A stretch of DNA of 57,333 nucleotides from Agathobaculum desmolans ATCC 43058 (GCF_000701665.1 NZ_JNJN01000011.1:1-57333), one strand, 5' to 3'. Positions 7,631 to 16,012 are shown, counted from the stretch's first letter. Notes: generated by a model from the letters alone, not told the origin. Program-made: numbers and translations.

Positions 7631-7885
7631 TCAGATCTGCCCGAGTAGCCAGCGGGCATCCACATTCAAAATCTCGGAAAGAGCTTTTAATTCGATATCG
7701 GATACAGGGCGCTTTTGCCCTTCCAATAGGGAGAGAGCGGGCAGGCTGATGTCCACACCCACAACCTGCATACGGGCGAGCAAGTCTTTTTGCAGGATCC
7801 CCTGTGCTGTGCGAGCCTCTGTCACCCGCGCCCCGATAATATTTCGATTTCCCAATGAAAGCTTCCGTTTGTTCAATAACCTCAC
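7631..7885 (-). CDS. XRE/Cro-type repressor
   Basis: A small helix-turn-helix protein: IGARVTEARTAQGILQKDLLARMQ, then a recognition-helix region SLPALSLLEGQKRPVSD and a typical closing helix LNVDARWLLGQI. The listed GTG at 7885 has no ribosome site; a TTG at 7855 (GNRNIIGARV) follows GGAAG at 6 bp and is the likelier start, giving 74 residues. It lies between two gene sets transcribed in opposite directions, next to the 8-bp inverted repeat at 7921-7948, which is its probable operator. It most likely represses the divergent TerB cassette and may tune the amidoligase run by read-through. Confidence 0.85.
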   Translation of the reverse strand: MRLLNKRKLSLGNRNIIGARVTEARTAQGILQKDLLARMQVVGVDISLPALSLLEGQKRPVSDIELKALSEILNVDARWLLGQI

Positions 7886-7920
7886 CTACATATACTATTT
7901 TTCTATCAGTATATGCAAAT

Positions 7921-7955
7921 TTGGTATTGCTAATTTTGGTAATACCAATTATAAT
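7921..7955 (+). promoter_or_regulatory. Operator-promoter of the TerB-like cassette
   Basis: TTGGTATT at 7921-7928 and AATACCAA at 7941-7948 form a perfect inverted repeat spaced by 12 bp. It overlaps a promoter with TTGCTA at 7927-7932, a 17-bp spacer and TATAAT at 7950-7955. A repressor bound here would block RNA polymerase directly; the XRE protein encoded next door is the obvious candidate. Confidence 0.7.
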
Positions 7956-8006
7956 AAAAATAGAACCATTGAAATACAATTTATTCACGAATAGGAGGGA
8001 TATCTC

Positions 8007-8414
8007 ATGTTTTTATCTCAACTATCCACACAGCAGAAATATAACTTTTTAGACCTTGCTGTTTGTGCTGCTTTGTCCAATGATGTATTCATTGAAGCAG
8101 AAAAAGGAGTGATTCAACAATATTGTGTGGAAATGCAGATTGATAACTGGAAGATGGCAGAAAAACCGGATCTAGAGCAAGTGCTACTCCAAATATCTTC
8201 TAATGCAACCGAACAGGAGAAGCGAGTTATTGCCTTGGAATGTCTGGCACTTCTACTTATTGACGGCGACTATGATGAAAAAGAGCAGTGTTTTGCGGAA
8301 AAGTTATTTCAATCCTTGTCCATTTCACATGATGAACAAGAAAAATTTCTTTCACTGCTAAAACAATATTTGGAGTGCTGTATGTTGCTTTCCAAAGCAG
8401 TCAAGCTTTCTTGA
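8007..8414 (+). CDS. TerB-like helical protein
   Basis: A 135-residue all-helical protein with the layout of the TerB/tellurite-resistance fold: an N-terminal helix pair (LDLAVCAALSNDVFIEAEKGVI) and a second repeat with the acidic motif LLIDGDYDEKEQCFAEKLF, which in TerB-type proteins binds metal ions. GGAGGG precedes the ATG at 8007. It is the first gene of a four-gene run controlled from the 7921-7955 site. TerB domains are known from membrane-linked stress and phage-response systems. The similarity is judged from motifs alone, so the family name is tentative. Confidence 0.55.
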   Translation: MFLSQLSTQQKYNFLDLAVCAALSNDVFIEAEKGVIQQYCVEMQIDNWKMAEKPDLEQVLLQISSNATEQEKRVIALECLALLLIDGDYDEKEQCFAEKLFQSLSISHDEQEKFLSLLKQYLECCMLLSKAVKLS

Positions 8415-8684
8415 ATGATGCGAGTATTCCCCTGCAATCAATGCGGTCAATGCTGCCGGCATATTCCAGATCAGCCGCAATATCAGATGTTAGATCGAGG
8501 AGATGGCATCTGTCGATACTTGAATCTTTCGACCAACCTTTGTACCATCTATCCAACTCGCCCACTGGTGTGCAATGTTGATGCGATGTATGATGCCTAT
8601 TTTAAAACAATCTATACAAAAGACAAATTTTATAAATTGAATCAACAAGCATGTGAAAAATTGAAAAGTATGGGAGGAAATTAA
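8415..8684 (+). CDS. YkgJ-type cysteine-cluster protein
   Basis: An 89-residue protein with the CxxCxxCC cluster typical of the YkgJ/UPF0153 zinc- or iron-chelating family (FPCNQCGQCCRHIP near residues 5-18), then CRYL, LCTIYPTRPLVCN and a C-terminal helix. The ATG directly follows the stop of the TerB-like gene without its own ribosome site, so translation is probably coupled. Small YkgJ proteins may bind a metal cofactor or help modify a partner. Its place between a TerB-like and a coiled-coil membrane protein suggests metal-dependent control of the cassette. Confidence 0.8.
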   Translation: MMRVFPCNQCGQCCRHIPDQPQYQMLDRGDGICRYLNLSTNLCTIYPTRPLVCNVDAMYDAYFKTIYTKDKFYKLNQQACEKLKSMGGN

Positions 8685-8686
8685 CT

Positions 8687-9178
8687 ATGATTCCAATTTT
8701 GGTTGCAGGCATATCTGCTATCGGTTCCGCTATCGGCACTGCTGCAGCGGCAGTGGGTACGGCGGCAACAGCTCTAGGAACGGCAGCTGCAGGAGTGGCG
8801 GCAGCTGCAGCACCTGTAGTAGCCGCCGCCACTCCTGCAGCAGCAGTTGTTGGAGCAGCGGCCGTTAGTATAAAAGCTGTTTATGAAGTAGGTAAGGACG
8901 AAGGGCACATGGAGGGGTATTGTAAGTCATCCCGGGAATATGAGAAGAAATTTAGCCAGCAGGCCGCACAATTTGCGAAAGAGAAAGACAATATTATCAA
9001 GACTGCCAAGGCCAGTGCAGCGCAAAAGGACGAACTCCTTAAGAAGTGCCTTGATTATATTGCGCAGTTAGAAAAGGAGAAATCTGAGCTTCAGGCGCAG
9101 AATAAGACTCTTTCTACTGAAAAGCAAGAGCTTCTTAAACAACTATATATGATGCGTTTTGACATCGAGGCCGCTTAA
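8687..9178 (+). CDS. Ala/Gly-rich membrane segment plus coiled-coil protein
   Basis: A 163-residue protein in two parts. Residues 1-65 are almost only Ala, Gly, Val, Thr and Ile with regular small-residue spacing, as in glycine/alanine-zipper membrane hairpins. Residues 80-155 are a charged heptad-like coiled coil (YIAQLEKEKSELQAQNKTL). The ATG at 8687 lies just after the YkgJ-like stop, with GGAGG upstream. The design recalls small pore-forming or membrane-anchoring proteins. It is probably the membrane component of the cassette; no known family is recognised. Confidence 0.75.
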   Translation: MIPILVAGISAIGSAIGTAAAAVGTAATALGTAAAGVAAAAAPVVAAATPAAAVVGAAAVSIKAVYEVGKDEGHMEGYCKSSREYEKKFSQQAAQFAKEKDNIIKTAKASAAQKDELLKKCLDYIAQLEKEKSELQAQNKTLSTEKQELLKQLYMMRFDIEAA

Positions 9179-9195
9179 CAAGCGTGAGGCAGTAT

Positions 9196-10362
9196 ATGGA
9201 ATATGAATCATTAACAAATGAGTTTCAAAGATTACAGCAGGCTGATGAAATCGTATTTCACAAAGCTGAAACTCGTATGGATACGTTGATCCGGGAATCT
9301 CATCGCGTAGCTGATGTGGCGCATAATGCAGAACAGGTTCTGCATGAGCTGAACGATCAGTTTTCGAAACAAACTGGCTTGACAAAACCCGATATTGTTA
9401 TACTGCTTATAGCTGTTGGCTTACAAATTGCGCGGCAATGTCTGTTGACGAAGTTCCCGCAGCGCATGGACGATCAAACCGCCGCAAAGGCAACACACGG
9501 CCATATTGAAGAGCATTCCAATCGACAGCACAGATACTATGCACCATCTCTGAATGAGATCATAACCAACCCTGTGCCCTTTGACGCATTTGATAATTCA
9601 AATGGCGCACTTCGGGGCGGTGGCAAAATGGGGCATCGTGTTACTGCGATTGGACATGATCCCCTGCTGGGTCTTATCTTTGGAACAGCTAATATCGCAA
9701 CAGCTACTTTGACGACCAATGATTTTCGGTCCTTTCATATCGGTACCAATACTTCCGGTAGAGATTTTTTCAAATGCAATGCACGTACCGACCTTGTACT
9801 GAGCCGAACGGGCGAAAAACTCATGCATAGCGGTAGTAGCGGCAAACGGATCGTTGGAGCTTCCTTGCTCAAGGAGATCATCCATCTGAAGACTGATCTG
9901 AATACCAAACACAGTTTGCCGCTGCCCGGTCTTACCATGTGCCCAAACCTTGCCAATGAGCTGGCAAGCTATGGATTGGACATGGCTAATGTCGTTACCA
10001 TTGGAAAACAAGTTACGTTTGCCGCATTGATCAATACGTTGGTCGCAATGTTTCATCGTGCGCTTTTTGATGGAAATGACAGGATGGAGAAAAAGTTGTA
10101 CGAAGTTAGAACCCGAAAAATTTTGTGTTATTCTAATCTGATCGCATCGTCGGCCAATTTGGTTGGCGTTGCTTTCACAAATAATGTGGCTATGTTAGAT
10201 TTAGGTGGGATTGCAGTAGCAATTTATCGTTTGATCTCAGATATGAAATTCATTCGCCAAGTAAAGTATGAATTTGTCTTCGGCAGTTTCCATCAAATGA
10301 TTCAAGGTGAAGATTTGGAACTGCCGCCATATGATTATAGCGATATTCTTGCATCTATTTAA
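9196..10362 (+). CDS. Unrecognised 388-aa membrane-associated protein of the TerB cassette
   Basis: The ATG at 9196 is preferred over the GTG at 9184 because TGAGG lies 7 bp before it. The N-terminus is a helical, coiled-coil-like region, followed by a hydrophobic helix (IVILLIAVGLQIARQCLL). A central His/Gly motif reads GHRVTAIGHDPLLGLIFGT, then NIATATLTTNDFRSF. Further apolar helices follow (VTFAALINTLVAMF, and an A/V/L-rich stretch near 330-355). The His-Asp motif looks conserved and catalytic or metal-binding, but no family is recognised. It ends the cassette, 17 bp after the coiled-coil gene, and is its most likely effector. Confidence 0.7.
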   Translation: MEYESLTNEFQRLQQADEIVFHKAETRMDTLIRESHRVADVAHNAEQVLHELNDQFSKQTGLTKPDIVILLIAVGLQIARQCLLTKFPQRMDDQTAAKATHGHIEEHSNRQHRYYAPSLNEIITNPVPFDAFDNSNGALRGGGKMGHRVTAIGHDPLLGLIFGTANIATATLTTNDFRSFHIGTNTSGRDFFKCNARTDLVLSRTGEKLMHSGSSGKRIVGASLLKEIIHLKTDLNTKHSLPLPGLTMCPNLANELASYGLDMANVVTIGKQVTFAALINTLVAMFHRALFDGNDRMEKKLYEVRTRKILCYSNLIASSANLVGVAFTNNVAMLDLGGIAVAIYRLISDMKFIRQVKYEFVFGSFHQMIQGEDLELPPYDYSDILASI

Positions 10363-10527
10363 CCGCTTGCGAGGATTTCCGAAACTGGGTATTGGGTGGG
10401 CTTGTCACTATACTTCTTCTATGTGCAGAGGTATGATGCTGCATTCTATTATACTGTTTTCGGTATTTTGATCATCGAGACAATTCGCAAAATACTTAGC
10501 TGAATACTGCTATTCCAGCGTAGACCG
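10363..10527. other. Intergenic stretch with a possible membrane-protein relic
   Basis: Directly after the 9196 gene stop, the same frame stays open to 10503 and reads like a short hydrophobic fragment (YWVGLSLYFFYVQRYD, then YYTVFGILIIETIRK). It has no start or ribosome site. It may be a relic of a membrane gene. No promoter or terminator stands out. Confidence 0.3.
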
Positions 10528-11427
10528 CTAAATCGAAGAAATGCAACACATCCCTATCTCCTCAAGCTTTCTCAACAGTTTAATAAACTCGGATTTCTTA
10601 ATTCTGCAATTTTTCCGGACGACTGCAAGTAACACGCAGTCGTTCGCTTTTTTTGCGATACGGCGCAGTTTCTTTTTCGTCTTTTCGAGATATCTGGAAG
10701 CGTTAATACGATTCAGATGTTCTGGGAGTGAAACAGGGGCGCAGTGTATCAGATACGACCGATGCAGAAATTTACGCTGCAGTTTTTCAACCTGAGAACC
10801 AAGCTCGATAAGCTGACATTCCCATTTCTTTGACTTGGAAATATTAGCGATTTTAAACCTTCTAAACCGTAATTCCAGCCGAAGAATATTCTCATCAATG
10901 GAAATCTGATGGCGGCTCCTGAGTTCATATGATTTATCATAAACCGAGAAAGCACAGCTTTTAGACTTGTTTTCAATCGTCCACGAATGATTATTGGCCA
11001 GTTTGGAGTTTATATCAGAATCTGAATGCTTTCCAAACGAAACTTCGCTATAGTGGGGGAGAGAATAGGATTTTTTAAAAATTTCCAGTCGCTCGCGAAC
11101 ATCAGCCCCACGTTCATAATATAGATTACAGGTTAAATCACGGCGTGAGAGCTTGAACGTCTTCAGTCGTTCCCATACGCCGATTGAGTCAAGAATTTCT
11201 CGCAGGCAATACTTTAACTGCTGCACTGATTTTTATCCCCTAGAAATAGCGTGGTCGGCTGATATGCACCAGTGAGCAAAGATGACGGATTGATGATTAG
11301 CACAAGCCAACACGGATGTGAAACTGACTGACGTAGATGAATCTCAACGCCAATACCCTTGTACCGTGCAGACGGTTATTAGGACATCCATCAACTGTTT
11401 CTGGTTCACAGAAATTGTAAGATTCAA
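10528..11427 (-). pseudogene. Decayed replication-initiator-like gene, paralogue of the 11572 gene
   Basis: Three consecutive minus-strand frames together reproduce the architecture of the neighbouring 383-aa gene. A TTG at 11427 with GGGAGG upstream starts MNLTISVNQKQLMDVL; a frameshift follows near 11350, then IGVEIHLRQSV and LIINPSSLLTGAYQ in a second frame, and the C-terminal part (10528-11226) in a third. Matching motifs are SRRDLTCNL against SRVDLCTNI, SVYDKSYEL against VIYDKTYQM and ILRLELRFRR against VLRIEVHYSR. With at least two frame breaks it is probably inactive, although the C-terminal 232-aa frame could still be made. Confidence 0.75.
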
Positions 11428-11571
11428 GAAGTATTCCTCCCTATATTGTAGAGTAGTAGTTTTTAGTAACATCTCCGAGGGCATGTAACTGCAATAAATA
11501 TAGCAAAGACGATGGACAAAATATGTCTACTGCCTGTATGAGATGATTTGCCTGTGATTCATTGCGGCATA

Positions 11572-12723
11572 CTATTTCCACTTCCAGTAAGTGAGCTCTA
11601 TGCAAACTGCCTGCCGATCCACGTTGCACAGGATTTCCGTCAAGCTGGGCATGCGGGCAGCAGCATATCCCTTCCGAAGCGGTATAGGGCTGAAACCAAG
11701 TTTTTCGAATTTACCGAGCAGATCCGTGGTGGCGAACCCTTGTTTTTCCATCTGTACAAAAGCAGCATCAATCGTCTGTTTGCGTTGCATCTGGTTTAGC
11801 AGGAGCAGCATCCGTTCACGGGTTGCCGCTTTGAATCCAGAATGCTCAATCTGTTCCTGCGCGGCATCATAAGAGAGATACGCTATATCCGGATAGCATT
11901 TTTGCACCAACTTTACGATCCTCGTTTTGCTTTCCTGCATCAGTAGCCACAGGATATCCAGTGGATCGTCTGTCCCGGCAGCACCTTCGATCGATTTGAG
12001 TTTCCCGCGGCTATAGTGCACCTCGATCCGCAGAACACTGTCCGGGAGATCATCATATGCAACCGCAAGGCCGTTTTCATCCATCTGATAGGTCTTATCA
12101 TAGATGACCAACTCCTGTGAATTGCAGGCAATCCGAATGTAATGTTTGTTGTACTGGTTCGCTTTTTTCTTATCGCGATGCTGATAGAACTTGCGCTCGT
12201 ATTTTTTAGGTGTGGCAGTCTTTCTCAGCAGGCGAACCAGCTCGCGGAAGGCTTTCTTGTTGCTGCAGCGGATATTTGTGCACAGATCCACGCGGGAAAG
12301 ATAATAGCGTCGAATATCGTGCTCGAACGGTGACCTTCGGAACAGATGCTGGAATGTCTTTTCCAGCAGTACGATGCTCTCCTCCTCCGGCGGGAGGATG
12401 CCGAGATAGACGTTTTGCAGACAGATCAGCTTACGCGGGTTGATGATCATGCGGATAAAGTGCGTGGTTTTTCCTTCGCTGGTATCGTTCTGCTCCAATC
12501 TAATCCGGATTCCAGCGTCTGCATACCGTATACAGATGTAACAGCCGTTCTTTCCGTCCGGATAGATCCAGTTACTGTGTTCCTCGTACAGAATATGCCT
12601 GATCTGTTTCCATTCGGATTTGCTGAGCTTCATGGATAGCTCAAACGTGTGGATGGAGAAACCATCTGGTTCTAATGCGATTTCCACCTGCTTGTGCTTC
12701 CGAACTTTTTTACTTTTAGCCAT
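11572..12723 (-). CDS. Replication initiation factor-like protein (rolling-circle type)
   Basis: A 383-residue protein with the pattern of Rep_trans/MobT-like initiation factors found on Gram-positive conjugative elements: SRVDLCTNI, a basic segment, ELVIYDKTYQ and LRIEVHYSR. These proteins nick DNA at an origin for rolling-circle replication or transfer. The ATG at 12723 has AGGAGG 7 bp upstream. It is the gene nearest the element-chromosome junction in feoB and has a broken paralogue downstream. The family match is by motif; the catalytic tyrosine cannot be assigned with certainty. It could serve as relaxase-type initiator for the VirD4-like coupling protein. Confidence 0.6.
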   Translation of the reverse strand: MAKSKKVRKHKQVEIALEPDGFSIHTFELSMKLSKSEWKQIRHILYEEHSNWIYPDGKNGCYICIRYADAGIRIRLEQNDTSEGKTTHFIRMIINPRKLICLQNVYLGILPPEEESIVLLEKTFQHLFRRSPFEHDIRRYYLSRVDLCTNIRCSNKKAFRELVRLLRKTATPKKYERKFYQHRDKKKANQYNKHYIRIACNSQELVIYDKTYQMDENGLAVAYDDLPDSVLRIEVHYSRGKLKSIEGAAGTDDPLDILWLLMQESKTRIVKLVQKCYPDIAYLSYDAAQEQIEHSGFKAATRERMLLLLNQMQRKQTIDAAFVQMEKQGFATTDLLGKFEKLGFSPIPLRKGYAAARMPSLTEILCNVDRQAVCIELTYWKWK

Positions 12724-12924
12724 AGAAAAACCTCCTGACAAATTGGATTTATTTCAATGTCAAAAGGCTTGTGAAAAAATATGCCCCCTGTTTTCGGATT
12801 AACATGGGTATAGGGCACTGTAAAATTATCAGAGGGCAGGGTATATGAAGGAGATGCTGGATGTTCAATAGGCTATCTCTTAACAGGCACCACAAAAACA
12901 CGTTTATTTATCACGCTGAGAAAT

Positions 12925-12952
12925 TTGCAATTCCGAAGAAATGTGCTATAAT
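12925..12952 (+). promoter_or_regulatory. Outward-facing promoter at the element end
   Basis: TTGCAA at 12925-12930, a 16-bp spacer and an extended -10 (TGC then TATAAT at 12947-12952). It points out of the element, across the junction and antisense to feoB. In the excised circular form it would read across the joined ends into the other end of the element. Confidence 0.6.
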
Positions 12953-12984
12953 ATGCGTGTTAAATGATATAAAAGTTCGCATCC

Positions 12985-13005
12985 ATCTGTTACCCATGCA
13001 CATGG
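12985..13005. other. Element-chromosome junction (presumed attachment site) inside feoB
   Basis: FeoB homology ends at about 12992, in ACCCATGCACATGG on the plus strand, which encodes the MCMG motif. AT-rich element sequence starts immediately to the left. The matching junction is not in the window, so the crossover core cannot be measured, but it should include part of this sequence. Confidence 0.65.
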
Positions 13006-14106
13006 AAAGGCTTTGCTTGCCACAGGCATGTGCACGGCAGAACGCATGATCGAGCTGAAAGGCAACACGCGGCAGATAACCTGCATCCTCCAGCAGGGTG
13101 AACAGCGGAAAAAAGATCGCCATCGGCGGCAGCATAACCGAAACCACCGTCGCCAGCACGCGCCACATGCCGTCGGTCAGCATGGCCACCAGCGCCGGCG
13201 GCAGACCGAGCGCCGTCAACCCGACGGCCAGCGGCTCGGTCAAACCAAGCAGATGGGTGCTCAGCCACTCGCTTGGCACATTGGCGCCCGACAATGTGAT
13301 GTAAAAAACCAGTGCCAGCAGCGCCAGCATGCACGGTATCCCCCATCGCCTGCTGAGCACGATCCGGTCAATGCGGCGGTCACGCGCATCCGCCCCCGCC
13401 GGCGTACGCACACAGGTCAGCGCAATCTCCTCCGCCCGCAGCGCGGTGGCAGCCGTCAGCAGATCATCCACCTGCCCGGCCGACATACCATCCGGCAGCT
13501 GCTGCGGCAAAGCGGCCAATGCTTCGGCGCGGGGCAGTCCGCTGCGCTGTACCGCTGCTTCGATCTCCTCCGGATACCGGATCGCTGCGGTCTGCCCGGC
13601 CGGGCCATCCCGCAGCATACCGCCAACGGCCTGTGTCAGCTCCCGCAGACCGCGCCGTTTTCGTGCCGCGCAGGGCACGACCGGAATGCCCAGCTCCCGC
13701 TCTAACGCAGGCACATCAATATGAATATGCTTTTTGCGCGCTTCATCCATCAGGTTGAGACACAGCACGACCCGAGGCGTCCATTCCAATACCTGCAGCA
13801 CCAAAATGAGGTTACGCTCCAAACAGGTCGCATCTGCTACCAGCACGGTTACATCCGCCTGCCCGGATGCCACAAAGTCCCGCGCGATGCGTTCCTCCTC
13901 CGAACGGGTGCGCAGCGAGTAAGTGCCCGGCAGGTCGACCAGCGTCATCGCCGTATCACCGCACCGCATCCGCCCATACGCCCCGGCTACGGTTTTTCCG
14001 CTCCAGTTTCCGGTATGCTGCCGCCCACCCGTTAACGCGTTGAAAACAGTCGATTTTCCGACGTTGGGATTGCCCGCCAGCGCGATGACCGGCATCTGCC
14101 CCGCCT

Positions 14107-14352
14107 TCAAGCCTGCACCCCCACTTCGATCAGACGGGCATCCGCCGCACGCAGCGCGATCACCGCACCGCGGATGCGGTAGGCGGTCGGATCACCGGAA
14201 GCGGCACGCTGGATGCACTGCACCCGCGTATCCGCAACCAAACCGAGATCCTGCAGGCGGCGCCGCATCCCGCCGGCTGCCCGCATGCGGCACACCCGTG
14301 CCTCTGCGCCTTCCGGCAGAGCGGAAAGCGGGCAAATGGTTTGATAATTCAT
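14107..14352 (-). CDS. feoA: FeoA, SH3-like regulatory subunit of ferrous iron uptake
   Basis: An 81-residue FeoA-type protein: a short N-terminal basic region, RRRLQDLGLVADTRVQCIQ, then the beta-barrel stretch DPTAYRIRGAVIALRAADA. FeoA binds the cytoplasmic side of FeoB and stimulates transport. AAGGA precedes the ATG at 14352, and the stop overlaps the feoB start by 4 bp, showing translational coupling. Since feoB is cut, FeoA is probably left without its partner. Confidence 0.92.
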   Translation of the reverse strand: MNYQTICPLSALPEGAEARVCRMRAAGGMRRRLQDLGLVADTRVQCIQRAASGDPTAYRIRGAVIALRAADARLIEVGVQA

Positions 14353-14473
14353 GCTATCAGTCCTTACTGGTGTTTCTGATGATTGCCGCGCGCCGCAAAA
14401 TGGGCGGGCGGCTGCTTCATGCTATGCAGCGGCAGGCGGCTGCGTGTTTTTTCTTCTTGCCTCCATATCAAAA

Positions 14474-14515
14474 CAGGCCCCTCCGGGATCGGTCAAATCC
14501 ACCCGGAAGGGCCTG
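14474..14515 (-). terminator. Terminator of the LacI-type gene
   Basis: CAGGCCC-CTCCGGG at 14474-14487 pairs with CCCGGAAGGGCCTG at 14502-14515. On the minus strand the stem is followed by TTTTGATA. It separates the LacI-type gene from feoA. Confidence 0.75.
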
Positions 14516-14541
14516 TTCTGTCCGGCTGATATGCCGCCGGT

Positions 14542-15591
14542 TCAATCCGTATTCTGCGCACAGACGATTGAAATATCCGTGCTGATCAAATCACTTTCTG
14601 GCGAGCGTCCCTGCTGCAGCAGATCACACAGCAGCGTCAGCGGCTGGTATCCCTGCCGGTACAGATCCTGCGTCACGGTCAGGTCAAGCGATCCCTCTCG
14701 CAGCATCTGCCGGCGCCGCTCGGACATATCATGCGCAATAATGCGCAGGCGGCCGGTCATGCCTGCAGCCCGCACGGCATCCACGCAGCCGGTCACGCTG
14801 CGGTTTGCCATATAGATCGCCCGCAGCCCCGGCATCGTGCGGATCGCCTCGGTCACGCGGTTAAAGGTCAGGCGATAGTTATTATAGGTTTCGATCACTT
14901 CAATCTGTGAAGCTGCAAATCCCTTTGCTGCCATATGGCGGCAAAAACCATCCAAACGGGTGCGGTGCCCGTTATATTCCAGATTGCCCGCCATCGCAAG
15001 CACCTGTGCATCCGCCGGAATGCATTTACTGAGCAGCTCCGCTGCAATCCGCCCGCTTTTGGCATAATCCTGCCCGATAAAGCACAGCCGCCGGCTGTTC
15101 GGCAGATCCGAGTTGAATGTGATGCAGGGGATCCCCTGCTCTGCCAGCTCGTTGACCTTGGCCTCTATCGAAACATCCTCCAGCGCACACAGGGCGATCC
15201 CCTGTGCGCCCCATCCAAGCAGCTCGTCCAGCAGCTCGATCGCCTCGACCGGCAGATCGGTCTCACACATACATACGCGGATCTCCGCATGGCGTTCTGC
15301 CAGCGCAGCGCGCGCAGACTGAATCCCGCGGGAGACCTCTGCGTGGAACGGTCCGCCCCAGTTCGGCAGCAAAACGCCCAGCTTAACCGGCGCCAGCGGC
15401 AGCGGTCTGCCCGCATCCATGCGGCGGTGCGCCTCCCGCGGGGATAGATAACCGGTTTCGCGGATTGCTGCCATCACCCTCTCGCGCACCTCATCCCGTA
15501 CATAAGACCGGTTGTTCAGCACCCGGTCTACCGTGCCGCGGGAAACACCGGCCCGCTCCGCCACATCCTGTATGGTAGGACGTTTACTCAA
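14542..15591 (-). CDS. LacI-family transcriptional regulator, sugar-type
   Basis: A 349-residue LacI/GalR repressor: N-terminal HTH PTIQDVAERAGVSRGTVDRVL with hinge helix, then a periplasmic-binding-protein-like effector domain (KLGVLLPNWGGPFHAEVSRG, CITFNSDLPNSRRLCFIG). A TTG at 15591 is preferred because AGGTGA lies 5 bp upstream; an in-frame GTG at 15600 overlaps that site. It is transcribed away from the sugar-binding lipoprotein, iolG and isomerase genes at 16-19 kb. Palindromes with GTGC/GCAC arms at 15673-15692 and 16000-16012 are probable binding sites. The effector is likely an inositol-like polyol, by context. Confidence 0.88.
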   Translation of the reverse strand: MSKRPTIQDVAERAGVSRGTVDRVLNNRSYVRDEVRERVMAAIRETGYLSPREAHRRMDAGRPLPLAPVKLGVLLPNWGGPFHAEVSRGIQSARAALAERHAEIRVCMCETDLPVEAIELLDELLGWGAQGIALCALEDVSIEAKVNELAEQGIPCITFNSDLPNSRRLCFIGQDYAKSGRIAAELLSKCIPADAQVLAMAGNLEYNGHRTRLDGFCRHMAAKGFAASQIEVIETYNNYRLTFNRVTEAIRTMPGLRAIYMANRSVTGCVDAVRAAGMTGRLRIIAHDMSERRRQMLREGSLDLTVTQDLYRQGYQPLTLLCDLLQQGRSPESDLISTDISIVCAQNTD

Positions 15592-15672
15592 AACAATCAC
15601 CTGCCTGCTTATTGCTTGTTATAGTATAACACAGATTGTGTGCTTTGTGTGTTAAAATTCATTCCGTGCTTT

Positions 15673-15692
15673 ATATGTGCTTTTGCACATAT
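15673..15692. promoter_or_regulatory. Perfect palindrome upstream of the LacI-type gene
   Basis: ATATGTGC-TTTT-GCACATAT has 8-bp perfect arms around a 4-bp spacer and sits 80 bp upstream of the regulator start. It is a good candidate operator for autoregulation. The AT-rich stretch from 15700 to 15960 that follows holds no other feature I can see. Confidence 0.65.
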
Positions 15693-15968
15693 CATTTCTC
15701 CCGCCGCGTATCCGTTGCAGTTTTCATTCTAAACCACATAAATCCATCCCATATGCAGCAATTAAATACGATTTTCCATCTATGTATCCGCAAAACGATT
15801 GTGAACCCTGCCTAAACGCATGGGCAAAATCTTGTATTCATCACTTTTATACCATTTTTTCGAGTATTTATCCTCATATTATCCATTTTTACTAACATTT
15901 GTTTCGCTTAATAACCTTCTTCGTCTCCATTTCTCTATTGATGATCCAGAAAATATCCGCCACCGGGA

Positions 15969-16012
15969 TTGACATTATCACACAGAAAAACTATAATAAG
16001 CACATAAAGTGC
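15969..16012 (+). promoter_or_regulatory. Consensus promoter with downstream operator-like repeat
   Basis: TTGACA at 15969-15974, a 17-bp spacer and TATAAT at 15992-15997, a full consensus promoter. GCAC-ATAAA-GTGC at 16000-16012 lies over the expected start point, so a repressor could block this strong promoter. It drives the sugar-binding lipoprotein gene and probably iolG and the isomerase. Confidence 0.85.

Larger units (their letters stand above)
12911..14110 (-). pseudogene. feoB: feoB, ferrous iron transporter, cut by element insertion
   Basis: The N-terminal 373 residues of FeoB, the GTPase-gated ferrous iron permease. The G domain is intact (GNPNVGKST, VDLPGTYSL, NLMDEA), as are the first membrane helices and the gate region up to KQSLSMCMG. 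FeoB normally continues FGCNAAGV and reaches about 600-700 residues; here native sequence stops at about 12992 and 27 foreign codons lead to a stop at 12911. Half of the permease is missing, so iron transport should be lost. The start overlaps the feoA stop by 4 bp. The 3' half should lie at the far side of the inserted element, outside the window. Confidence 0.9.

Noticed and set aside
13013-13705. Plus-strand frames opposite feoB
   Set aside because: They are antisense to clear FeoB sequence and have no ribosome site.
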